Part shown: piece by piece, positions 1 to 9,757 of the stretch
How the letters are laid out: each line of letters begins with the position of its first letter
Numbering within the stretch: position 1 is the stretch's first letter
DNA from: Bradyrhizobium sp.
GTDB taxonomy: Bacteria > Pseudomonadota > Alphaproteobacteria > Rhizobiales > Xanthobacteraceae
Direction: 5' to 3'
NCBI RefSeq assembly: GCF_016213215.1
Contig: NZ_JACRAW010000088.1
Span: forward strand, 1 to 64,000
Length of the DNA stretch: 64,000 nt
The notes under the pieces: generated by a model
The model's database searches: none
What the model saw: only the letters and a program-made list of their open reading frames with translations
Told to the model about the DNA's origin: nothing
Translations under genes and position numbers: made by a program

Positions 1-698
<698 letters not shown>

Positions 699-972
699 AC
701 TCCGATCTGCAGAGCTACGAAGCTTACGTAAGTTGCACGCCGACTGGATGACGTCCGCATCGCGCACGCTTGCGGCGTGTTCTGCCACGTTGAGCACTTC
801 CTGGCCCGCTCGGCGAAGCGATCGGACCAGGGATTCGGCATCTCTGCCCTAAATAGACGCAACCAATCCTCCTTATCGGCTCAATCCGACTGCCAGCAAT
901 TTGATGGGTATCGCTGCGCTCCACTCATCCTGGGCGCGCCAAGCTCGAACAGGAATCCCTTGAGTACAGACG

Positions 973-1602
973 CTAGTCCAGCCGCCCGCACAAGCCGACC
1001 ATCGCAAAGTCGAGGAGCGTTTCGAGATCTGCGGCTCTTTTCGCCCTCCTCTGATCTGCGCCGCCGGCCAGGATGACCAGCGAGGCGAAACCGTGCACGA
1101 CGGTCCAGGCCTTCAACTCTGCGCCCGCCCTGCGATCCGCGGGGAGCACCTCCTCGCGCACGAGAGCATCGAGCGCGTTGCTGAGCAGCACGAAGGGAGC
1201 CGGTTGGAGAGAACTGTCCTTCTCGAGGGTGGCGAGCCCGCTCGATCCAAACATCACCCGAAGCAGTTCCGGGTGCTCCACCGCGAAATCGACGTACGCC
1301 CGCCCCGCGGCCCTTATCCGCTCAATGGCAGCAGCGGCCGCGGTGGGCTGATCTGACACCGCAGAGATGGCGGCGAGGAGACGCCGCTCCAAAAGGCCAA
1401 AACCGAATTCGGCGACAGCCGCGAGCAATTCCGACTTGTCAGCAAAATGACGGTAGGCGGCGTTTGCGGAAACGCCCACCAGGCGCGCCGCCTCGCGTAG
1501 GCTAAAGTTCTCCACGCCCGCTTGCTCCACCAGCTTCACCGCCTCTTCGAACAAGGCATTTCGGAGATTTCCGTGATGATAGCTCGGCTTCGGGCGCGTC
1601 AT
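973..1602 (-). CDS. TetR/AcrR family transcriptional regulator
   Basis: N-terminal HTH (FSLREAARLVGVSANAAYRHFADKSELLAAVAEFGF); start at MTRPKPSYHHGNLRN chosen over longer ORF. Confidence 0.92.
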   Translation of the reverse strand: MTRPKPSYHHGNLRNALFEEAVKLVEQAGVENFSLREAARLVGVSANAAYRHFADKSELLAAVAEFGFGLLERRLLAAISAVSDQPTAAAAAIERIRAAGRAYVDFAVEHPELLRVMFGSSGLATLEKDSSLQPAPFVLLSNALDALVREEVLPADRRAGAELKAWTVVHGFASLVILAGGADQRRAKRAADLETLLDFAMVGLCGRLD

Positions 1603-1683
1603 GGGAGCATGTTGACACTGTGAACGATGCCGAGTAAAGGCTAAAGTTGACACTGTACACATCTATGCCGTTGCACAGGAACG

Positions 1684-2193
1684 ATGCGCATGAGCTGCCG
1701 CACAGGACAATTCAGCTTGCTGGAACAAGTGTGGATGCAGGCCAGCTTCCACGGCTTCACCATCCTGGGAGCGATCGCGATCTGGCGAACCAGCCCGCTC
1801 CTGTCGGTCAGCTATTATGGTTTCGTGATAATCGGTGTCGTCTACGGCATCATGCACCTTTGGGTGTGCCCGAGATGCCCGCACATCAAGTTTCACAACG
1901 CCTGCGTCCAGGCGCCGCCGTTCCTGACCAAGTGGATCATCCGCAAGAATGTCACCTCTCCGCTCACCCGCGCAGAGAGGATTGGCACGAACGTGGTGCT
2001 GTATGCAGTGGTGCTGATGCCGATCTTTTGGGTTCTCAAGAGCGAGTACCTGGCGATCCCGTACTTCACTTTCGCCCTGATGCACTATCCAGCGTACTAC
2101 CTCCACTTCTGCCAGAAATGTCTCAATATCCAATGCCCGCACCGAACGCTCGCGGTTCGCGGAAACTCAGGTCCGCCGCGGCAGAAAACCTGA
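1684..2193 (+). CDS. Hypothetical membrane protein with Cys/His clusters (CPRCPH, CQKCLNIQCPH)
   Basis: 169-aa ORF, hydrophobic segments, divergent from the TetR gene. Confidence 0.65.
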   Translation: MRMSCRTGQFSLLEQVWMQASFHGFTILGAIAIWRTSPLLSVSYYGFVIIGVVYGIMHLWVCPRCPHIKFHNACVQAPPFLTKWIIRKNVTSPLTRAERIGTNVVLYAVVLMPIFWVLKSEYLAIPYFTFALMHYPAYYLHFCQKCLNIQCPHRTLAVRGNSGPPRQKT

Positions 2194-2474
2194 CAAGAAG
2201 GATGTAGCGAGCGAAGTCAGGATGAGCCTTGCGACATTCGGGACCGAATGAGGCCCGCGGTGTCCTGCATGCCGCTGCGCTCATGTCGGCTACTATGCTC
2301 GCTGCTCCACGAACCTGCGTCAGTAACATCAATCTCGACATCCACTTTCCGCAGCTCAAGACGAAGCGGTCACGCTGCATCGGCTGGCCTCACGCGCCGA
2401 GCAATTTCCGCGCCCTTCTCGCGTTCGACCACGCCAATGTCGTACTGGCCTTGCAGGTCCAGCCAGCGCGTAGG

Positions 2475-2557
2475 GCCGATTAGCGAATCGTAATCCGCCG
2501 TTTCGCAATCGATCAATAAGAGGCGGGTTACGCTTCGCTAACCCGCCCTACATGCGC
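2475..2557. repeat. REP-like degenerate palindrome (copy 1)
   Basis: tagcgaatcgtaatccgccgtttcgc...ggcgggttacgcttcgctaacccgcccta; related to 2955-3020. Confidence 0.6.
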
Positions 2558-2582
2558 TCATGCGGGCTACACCACTAGACCA

Positions 2583-2915
2583 TTAGATCGTCCAGTAGTG
2601 CGGGTGCGGGTAGGACCGCGATCGGTCGCCCCAGTCGAAGGCTTCGCCTTCGAACTCGGACGGCCCCGCGCGCAGGTCCTCCAGCGTCAGCGCGGTTTCG
2701 TAGGCCTCGCGCCTCGGGTCATATCTGAGTGCACCCCACTGGACTGGATAATGGTGGTGGCTGGAAAGCAGCCCGCCGGTCTTGATCACCGCGTAGGCAA
2801 CCGTTCCGGTCAACTTGTCGAGCATCAGTCGCTCGATCGTGCCGAGCTTTGCGCCGTCGCGCCCGTAGACGGCGGCGTGCTCCACGCGATCACTGGGAAC
2901 CAGGGTATGGGTCAT
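2583..2915 (-). CDS. PRC-barrel domain-containing protein
   Basis: AAVYGRDGAKLGTIERLMLDKLTGTVAYAVIKTGGLL is a typical PRC-barrel pattern. Confidence 0.85.
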   Translation of the reverse strand: MTHTLVPSDRVEHAAVYGRDGAKLGTIERLMLDKLTGTVAYAVIKTGGLLSSHHHYPVQWGALRYDPRREAYETALTLEDLRAGPSEFEGEAFDWGDRSRSYPHPHYWTI

Positions 2916-2954
2916 GGCGTCCTCCCGGTCTTTTGCTCCCCTGACAGTATAGTA

Positions 2955-3020
2955 GGTGTAGCGCCGCCAGGCGAAGCGCAACCCGCCGTTTCGCCGCGGA
3001 CAGCGGCGGGTTAGGCCGGA
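2955..3020. repeat. REP-like degenerate palindrome (copy 2)
   Basis: gtagcgccgccaggcgaagcgcaacccgccgtttcgc...ggcgggttagg. Confidence 0.55.
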
Positions 3021-3108
3021 TCCCATCATCGGGCCGAGCTTTGCGCAGACCCGGTGAGCCGATCTCTGGCCCCGGAATATCGCTGCGCTCATGGCTACAA
3101 AGCTGCAG

Positions 3109-3474
3109 TCACTGGCCATCCAATTTGACGGCCTGCCGGATGTAGTGGGTGAGAGCCTTTTCGTGAAAATCATCCATGCTCCGCACGAGCACATTCCGGG
3201 ATGTCTTTCCCGTTCCGCCGAGCAGCTTGAAGGGATCGTCGAACGCCGCTCCCTTTGTGAATGAAAAGGTGACGCCGCCTTTGTTGGGGCTGATCGCCAC
3301 GATGTCACGTTTCACGCGATAGACAGGCACAGAATAATAGGCTTCGGTTCCGCCGCGCATCCGCTCCTCCGCTTCGGGCGCCATGCGGCGCATCAGGGTT
3401 CGAAAAGCGTCGATGATCGGCCGATGCTTTTCCTGAACCCGCTTTTCCATGAACTGAAGAAAATCGTCCGCCAA
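3109..3474 (-). CDS. DUF1801 domain-containing protein
   Basis: 121 aa; PIIDAFRTLMRRMAPEAEERMRGGTEAYYSVPVYRVKRDIVAISPNKGGVTFSF pattern. Confidence 0.8.
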   Translation of the reverse strand: MADDFLQFMEKRVQEKHRPIIDAFRTLMRRMAPEAEERMRGGTEAYYSVPVYRVKRDIVAISPNKGGVTFSFTKGAAFDDPFKLLGGTGKTSRNVLVRSMDDFHEKALTHYIRQAVKLDGQ

Positions 3475-3718
3475 ACGCCAGCCCTCCTTTCAATGCGATT
3501 GAACCGGCAATGTGACCATTGCTGGGTCCTCATAGTCCCTGCATTCATAGCGCTCCTGAGCGGGCCGTCTCAACCCTGGATGAGCGCGGGAGTCGATCTA
3601 GAAAGCGACTGTGAAGTGCATATTGCTTCTTTGCTCATGCAACCTGCGAGCAACCACGAGCTACCAGCCCTTGCGCTCCTCGACAGGCAAATCACACCAC
3701 ACCTGCGTCCAGATCCGG

Positions 3719-4340
3719 CCGCAGAAATAATTCTCTTTTCCCGAATTCGGAATTGCCCTATATCACTCCCGTCCCACCCGACACGAGGGGCGTACGCGTC
3801 GTCACGAAACGTGGGTTGGGATGCGGTGGACGCGACAGCGTCGGCGCGCAAGGTGATCGCAGGGCGGATGGAGGATTGAGCCGAAATCCGTGAGCGAGAA
3901 GCCGGCGCGCAGGACGAACGACGTTGTTCTCCGGCTTTCTTGACGGCATGGCGGGCGCAAGTCCGGCGAAGCCGTCAGGCGAAGACGGATCGCGTACGGC
4001 AAAACCGTGTGGTCCTGGCACCCGTTGCTGGTGTCAAGCCTTGCGGAGGCGATGTCGCCCCAACCGGGTCGATTTCGCCGTCAATTCGCGAGGCGACGGA
4101 GGCAAGACGAATTCGTCTCCGGGGAGAGCACGCCATAAGCCGTAAACCCACTGCGCAGGGAAGGCCGGGTGTCGTCGGCTGTACCTGTATGCTCGTGTGC
4201 AGCTTCCTTGCGCAATTCGCACACGAGACCGCGGGTGCAGCGGGCACCCGGTCTTCCCTGCGCCCTCGTCTTTGAAGAGGGTGTGGAAGTCACGCAAAAC
4301 TCGGGCAGAAAATGCCGCGAGAATGCGCTCCCATGTCCCC
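3719..4340. repeat. Long dispersed interspersed repeat; 5' part duplicated at 46830-46940
   Basis: 47-nt identical block 3783-3829 versus 46830-46876 in opposite orientation plus weaker flanking similarity; 3' boundary is approximate. Confidence 0.6.
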
Positions 4341-4380
4341 TTCGGCTGTTTGAAATTCGAATCCAACTGGCGAGAGAGGA

Positions 4381-4475
4381 TCCTCGTCCTGAGGAGCGCG
4401 CCATCGGCGCGCGTCTCGAAGGGCGAGGCCACCAGCGGGGCCTTCATCCTTCGAGACGCGCTTTCGCGCTCCTCA
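4381..4475. repeat. Palindromic MITE-like intergenic repeat, left part; its right end continues at 5989 after the IS insertion
   Basis: tcctcgtcctgaggagcgcg ... cgcgctcctca|IS|tcaggatgagga restores a ~20-bp terminal inverted repeat; second copy at 58303-58411. Confidence 0.75.
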
Positions 4476-5988
4476 GAGCGTGTGAATTTTTGTTGGCTTG
4501 GGCGAAAAATGTAGCCGGTGCGGTGCAGGTGTGATTCCCTGCAAGCATTGATTTGCAGAGGGTGGAGAATGGCTGAAGACAAGCTGTTCGGAGAACTGCC
4601 TGAACAGGCGAAACGACAAACCGATGCGGGGTCGGCGGGCGCGCCGCGTCTGCGCGAGCCGCGGCGGGATCAGATTGAATTGCGAGCGGTTGATATCGAG
4701 AGCCTGATCGGGGAAGACCATCCGGCGCGAGTGATCTGGTCCTATGTCGAAGGTCTTGACCTGCGCGAGCTTGAGGATCGGATCAAGGCCCGGGGCGACA
4801 GGCCTGGTCATCCGGCAACATCGCCGCGGCTTTTGCTGGCGCTGTGGCTCTATGCGACCAGCGACAGGGTGGGAAGCGCTCGGGCTCTGGAGCGCCTGTG
4901 CGAGAGCCACGATGTCTATCGCTGGCTGTGTGGCGGCGTCTCGGTGAACTACCACACATTGGCGGACTTCCGGGTCGGATATGCCGATCTGCTCGACCGG
5001 CTGCTTGCCGAGCATCTGGCGGTGTTGGCGGAAGTGGGCCTGGTCGATCTCAACAAGCTGGCGCAGGATGGTGTGCGGATCCGGGCGAGCGCCGGGGCCG
5101 CGTCGTTCCGGCGCGAAGCAACCCTCGATCGGCATCTGGCGACCGCGCAGTCGGTCGTGGCGGAGCTCAAGCGCGAGGTCGAGGCGCGCTCCGATTCCAG
5201 CAACCAGCGCATCAAGGCGGCCAAGGAGCGAGCGGCGCGTGAGCGCACCGAGCGCTTGAAAGCAGCGCAGGCCGCGCTCGCCGAGATCAAGCGACAGCGC
5301 CAGGCGCGCGAAGAAAAGCGCAACAATGGCAAGAAGCCGAAGGAGCCGCGTGCCTCCACCACGGACCCGCAGGCTCGCGTCATGAAGATGGCCGACGGAG
5401 GCTTCCGCCCCGGATACAATGTGCAGGTGGTGAGCGCGGCCGGCCAGCAGATCGTCGTCGGGTTCGATGTGACCAATGCCGGCTCCGATCGTGGCCTCAT
5501 GCGGCCAATGCTGGATCGCTTGCGCGCGCAGACCGGCCGCCTTCCAGGCTGCCATCTCGTCGATGGCGGCTTTGGCAGCGCCGAGGACATCGAGTGGGCG
5601 CACAATCAAGGGATTGAGGTCTACTGTCCGCCCACACAATCCAAACACCGTACCGATCCCTCCCTGCCGCGGCGCGGCGACGGCCCGGGCGTGTTGGCCT
5701 GGCGGGTTCGGATGGCAAGCGAGGCTGGCAAGGCCCAGTACAGACTCCGATCGGTCTGTGAGTGCATCCACGCCCGCTGGCGCAACTGGGACCTGCGGCA
5801 ACTCACCGTGCGGCCTCGAAAAAGTCCGTGCCGTCGTGCTCTGGTACGCTCTCACCAACAACATCCTACAGGGCCACCGACTCAAAACCGCCTGAGCACC
5901 ACACCAAGCACTCGGCCGCAGCTTCGCAACAATCCGCCCCTCCCACCTGCGGACCGCAAAATGCGAAATCCGAAAGCTTCACAAGCTG
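4476..5988 (+). mobile_element. IS1182-family insertion sequence
   Basis: Imperfect terminal inverted repeats GAGCGTGTGAATTTTT / CAGCTTGTGAAGCTTT; flanked by TCA(G); encodes IS1182-type transposase. Confidence 0.85.
4569..5895 (+). pseudogene. IS1182-family transposase, frameshifted near the 3' end
   Basis: MAEDKLFGELPEQ... to ...HARWRNWDLRQLTV, then ORF shifts; conserved C-terminus GLEKVRAVVLWYALTNNILQGHRLKTA* continues in another frame. Confidence 0.85.
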
Positions 5989-6046
5989 TCAGGATGAGGA
6001 ATTGGCAGCATTGTCATTGGAAGCGCAGCGCCACGTGCTCAGTGTC

Positions 6047-6068
6047 ATCGTCCGCGAAAGCGGACGAT
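6047..6068. repeat. Hairpin repeat, 9-bp perfect stem with GAAA loop
   Basis: ATCGTCCGC-GAAA-GCGGACGAT. Confidence 0.6.
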
Positions 6069-6152
6069 CCAGTTTTCCAGAGCAGCAGTGAATGAGCCGA
6101 TGCGCCGCATCTTGCTTGATACCCCTTGGGTTCAGTGTTTGAGCTCGACCTA

Positions 6153-6956
6153 TCACTCCATCAGCGTCGCTTCGACAAATCCCCGTGGATCATCGCAGAA
6201 CTCGCGCATGACTCTGAAGTGATCGGTCTGCTCGATCGCGATCGGCTCCAGCCCGTACTTGCTCAGATGCAGCAGTCGCGCATTGGGATAGGCCATCAGC
6301 ATCGGCGCGTGAGTGGCCATGATGACCTGGCAGTTGCCGGCGCGGTCCATGCGCTGCAACAGCTTGAGGAACTGCATCTGGCGCGATGGCGACAGCGCCG
6401 ATTCCGGCTCGTCGAAGATGAAGAGACCCTGCTGCTGGCACCGCTCCTCGAACAACAGCAGGAAGCCTTCGCCATGTGAGAAAGAGAGAAAGTCCGGGCG
6501 CAATTGCGGTGTCGCCTCGCCTCCCGCCTCTTCGAGCAGGACCTGGGCTTCCACCGCCGCCCGATCCAGATAGCGCGCAATCGAGAAAAACGTCTCGGCG
6601 CGGAAGAACCAGCCGTTGCTGATCTTCGGCACCCAGCTGCCGCGCAGCGCGCGCGCCAGCTCCTCGCCCGTCACTTCATAGCCCTCGGCGTGCTCGAGCA
6701 GCCTGTAGCCCTTGCCACCGCCGGCATTGGCAAAGCCGGCCAGCGCGGCGACACCCTCCAGGATGGTCGATTTGCCGGTCCCATTCTCGCCGACGATAAT
6801 GGTGATGGCGGTATCGAAGCTGAGTTCGAACTCATCCCGGAAAAACGGCAGGCAGAACGGATAAGCCTCCCAGTCCTCGACCCGCGAGCGATCGAGCCAC
6901 ACCCGCCGGAGATACGGCGCGGGCAATCTGATGTTGCGACTTCGACCCCGAGCCAT
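6153..6956 (-). CDS. AAA family ATPase (predicted ABC-type/SMC-like ATPase)
   Basis: Walker A GENGTGKSTIL, Walker B GLFIFDEPESALSPSRQ, H-loop ATHAPML; start taken at MARGRSRN. Confidence 0.88.
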   Translation of the reverse strand: MARGRSRNIRLPAPYLRRVWLDRSRVEDWEAYPFCLPFFRDEFELSFDTAITIIVGENGTGKSTILEGVAALAGFANAGGGKGYRLLEHAEGYEVTGEELARALRGSWVPKISNGWFFRAETFFSIARYLDRAAVEAQVLLEEAGGEATPQLRPDFLSFSHGEGFLLLFEERCQQQGLFIFDEPESALSPSRQMQFLKLLQRMDRAGNCQVIMATHAPMLMAYPNARLLHLSKYGLEPIAIEQTDHFRVMREFCDDPRGFVEATLME

Positions 6957-7069
6957 ATTCCCCGTCCCCAACTTCCGTACCTGACCTCAAACGGCGGTTT
7001 GGAACATATCAGGAACGATTGCGCCGACAAAGTGCATCTTTGGACTTCACTAGCGAAGGTGGTGCCCAC

Positions 7070-7930
7070 CTACTCCAAGACCTCCAGCACCAGCTCCATG
7101 GTCATCAGCACCGGATTGTCGCCGCGGATCAGGCTGCCGTCGGCGATGCGGCCGGTGTAGTCGACCAGGGCGACATCGAGCTGAGCCTCGAGCTCTCCGG
7201 CGGCGCCGGGCGCAATGGTGCCCTCGGTGACGGCGAGCTCGGTGGCAAAGGGCGCGACCGTGCGGCCGTCGGTGAAGCGCGCGCCGATGGTCGAGCCGAC
7301 GCCGCCATGAAGCGTGGCGCGGGCAATGCCCCGCTCACGGCAGAACCCTTCGAGGCTGCCGGCAAAATCCTGGTTCGGTCGCAGCCGCAGGGCAAAGGCC
7401 CGCGCAGTGGTGCGGGCGCCGGTCGTGGCGGAGGCAACGGGGCTGAACACCTTGAAGTTGGTCTCGGGGTCCGGCTCCGCGACGAACGTCGCCCCCTCGA
7501 TGCCGAACGCCTCCACCTCGAACGGCTCGGTGACAACCGTCCCCTCGGGCAGGACATGGCCGCCGCGGAGCCGGACGCCATCTTCCATCCACAGCGCATG
7601 GCAGTGGAAGAACGGCGCGCCGTCGCGCTGCCCCAGCGTCATCCGGCCCAGCATCAGCTTGGTGAGGCCTGCCGGCCGATACGTCTCGCTGTAGAACGCC
7701 GCGTGCTCGCGGGTCTTCGACAGCGCCGGCATCACGTAGGCAAACGGACCGAGAGTCCCGCTCGTGATGTTCAGCGTGCCGCTTGCAAAACCCTCGGCGG
7801 CAAAGCCCCGCCGCACGGCTTCGAGCAGCGGCAGGCCGGCCTGCACGGTAAAGGAGAACGCGCGTCCCCTCGCCTCCACCCACTGGATGCGCTCTGGCGT
7901 CGGCGATCCGGGCTGCTTGATGTTGCGCAT
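7070..7930 (-). CDS. PCC/DUF296-domain-containing protein, two tandem domain-like halves
   Basis: 286 aa; repeated pattern of Ser/Gly-rich and G-V-G-S segments (GTLNITSGTLG ... ATLHGGVGSTIGARF). Confidence 0.7.
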   Translation of the reverse strand: MRNIKQPGSPTPERIQWVEARGRAFSFTVQAGLPLLEAVRRGFAAEGFASGTLNITSGTLGPFAYVMPALSKTREHAAFYSETYRPAGLTKLMLGRMTLGQRDGAPFFHCHALWMEDGVRLRGGHVLPEGTVVTEPFEVEAFGIEGATFVAEPDPETNFKVFSPVASATTGARTTARAFALRLRPNQDFAGSLEGFCRERGIARATLHGGVGSTIGARFTDGRTVAPFATELAVTEGTIAPGAAGELEAQLDVALVDYTGRIADGSLIRGDNPVLMTMELVLEVLE

Positions 7931-7939
7931 CGTCCGCCA

Positions 7940-9535
7940 TCACCCCTTGTTGTTGAGATCGAGCAGCCCGCGCGCCTCGAGTTCGTCGCGGACCATGCGC
8001 TTGGGGATCTTGCCGTAGCCCGACTTCGGCAGCGCCTCCCAGAAGAAGAAGCGCTTGGGCATCTTGTAGCGCGGCACCTTGGGCGCGAGGAACGCAGCCA
8101 TCTCGGCTTCGCTCACCGGCTTTTCACCCTCGCGCGGAACGCACACGGCAACGCCGACCTCGCCCCAGGTCGGATCGGGCACGCCGAGCACGGCGACCTC
8201 GCCTACGGCCGGATGCGTCAAAATCTTCTCCTCGATCTCGCGCGGATAGATGTTGGAGCCGCCGGAGATGTACATGTCGGAGGCGCGGCCGGTAATGTAG
8301 ACGAAGCCCTCCTCGTCGACATGGCCGAGATCGCCGGTGCGGAACCAGCCGTTGCGGAACGCCTTCGCATTGGCCTCGGGGTTATTGAAATAGCCTGCGA
8401 AAACCGCCGGGCCGATCACGCAGATCTCGCCGGCCTGGTGCGGCTTGAGCTCGTTGCCGTCGTCGTCCTGGATCGAGACCTGCATGCCGGTGCGCTCGAA
8501 GCCGCAGGTGCCGATCCGCGCCTGCGGGCCGTCGTCGATGTCATGCAGCGCCGCCGGAAACACGGTGATGTTGCCGGTGACCTCGCCGAGGCCGAAATAC
8601 TGCACCAGCACCTTGCCGAGCTTCCTCAAGGCGGTCTTCTGGTCCTCGCGATACATCGGCGCGCCGGCGTAGATGACGTAGCGCAGCGAGGAATGATCGT
8701 ATTTCTCGACCGCGGGATGCTCGACCATCATCTTCAGGATCGTCGGCACGGTGAAGAGATTGCTGACGCGATGGGTCTCGATGAGGCGGAAGGCTTCGTT
8801 GATGTCGAACTTCTCGGTCGGCAGCAGCACCGTGCGCGCGCCGCGCGCCGTCTGCATCAATTGATGCACGCCGGCGCCATGCGACAGCGGCGCCACGACC
8901 AGCGAATCGTCCTGCTCGGTCGTGCCCGGCGTGAGGTCGGCAAGATGGTTGGTGACCACGAAGGTCATCTGGCCGTGAGTCAGCACGGCGGCCTTGGAAC
9001 GGCCCGTCGTGCCCGAGGTGAAGAAGAACCAGCACGGATCGTCGTACTCGACCGCGGCGTTCTCGACCGTGGCGCCGGCCTGCGAAGCGATCGCTTCCGC
9101 CACCGACTTCTCGCCGAACGAACCGGCCTCGCCGATGCTCCAGATGAATTCAGGTCCTGTAACGCCCGCGGCGTGGTCGGGAAAATCGCCGTGACAGAGG
9201 AAGGCCTTGGCGCCCGACGCCTGCGCAAGATAGGCGACCTCGTCGGGCATCAGGCGGAAATTGGTCGGCACCCACACCGCCCCGAGGCGGAAGGTCGCGA
9301 ACATCGAGAAGAACATCTCGTCGCCATTCTTGGAATGGACGAGAATGCGGTCGCCCCTGGTGATCCCGCGTTTGGACAGCGCCGCCGCCAGCGCCGAGAC
9401 CGACGCGTCGATCTCGCGCCAGGTCCAGGATCGCTCGCCCCACACGAAGCCGATCCGGTCGCCGTGGCGGCGGGCGTTCTGGGTCAGCATGTAGGCGAGG
9501 TTGGCGACGCGGCGCGACATCCGCAATGGCTGCAT
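7940..9535 (-). CDS. AMP-dependent acyl-CoA synthetase/ligase
   Basis: FFTSGTTGRSKAAVLTHGQ, GWFRTGDLGHVDEEGFVYITGRASDMYISGGSNIYPREIE; start at MQPLRMSRRVANLAYML. Confidence 0.95.
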   Translation of the reverse strand: MQPLRMSRRVANLAYMLTQNARRHGDRIGFVWGERSWTWREIDASVSALAAALSKRGITRGDRILVHSKNGDEMFFSMFATFRLGAVWVPTNFRLMPDEVAYLAQASGAKAFLCHGDFPDHAAGVTGPEFIWSIGEAGSFGEKSVAEAIASQAGATVENAAVEYDDPCWFFFTSGTTGRSKAAVLTHGQMTFVVTNHLADLTPGTTEQDDSLVVAPLSHGAGVHQLMQTARGARTVLLPTEKFDINEAFRLIETHRVSNLFTVPTILKMMVEHPAVEKYDHSSLRYVIYAGAPMYREDQKTALRKLGKVLVQYFGLGEVTGNITVFPAALHDIDDGPQARIGTCGFERTGMQVSIQDDDGNELKPHQAGEICVIGPAVFAGYFNNPEANAKAFRNGWFRTGDLGHVDEEGFVYITGRASDMYISGGSNIYPREIEEKILTHPAVGEVAVLGVPDPTWGEVGVAVCVPREGEKPVSEAEMAAFLAPKVPRYKMPKRFFFWEALPKSGYGKIPKRMVRDELEARGLLDLNNKG

Positions 9536-9757
9536 GGGGCTTCCTCTTCGATGGCGGACTTCGCGCAGGCAGGCCGCTTGTGCCGCCCTGTTTATCGCCA
9601 TCGACCGAGGCCCCGCAAGGCCGGCTTCCACATGGCGCCGGACGAGGTTTGTCGATCAGTCGAAGTTGACAGACCGCTGATCGCGGTGGCGGCAAACCGG
9701 CCCGACCGAGTTCGTCGAACCGCACACCGCGACGCCCGCCTTCGCCGTACGCAGCGG

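Noticed and set aside
4034-4582. Overlapping ORFs on both strands in 3.8-4.5 kb
   Set aside because: They lie within dispersed repeat sequence and have no protein-like features
4473-5885. 470-aa minus-strand ORF over the IS
   Set aside because: Antisense of the IS1182 transposase; no recognisable protein pattern
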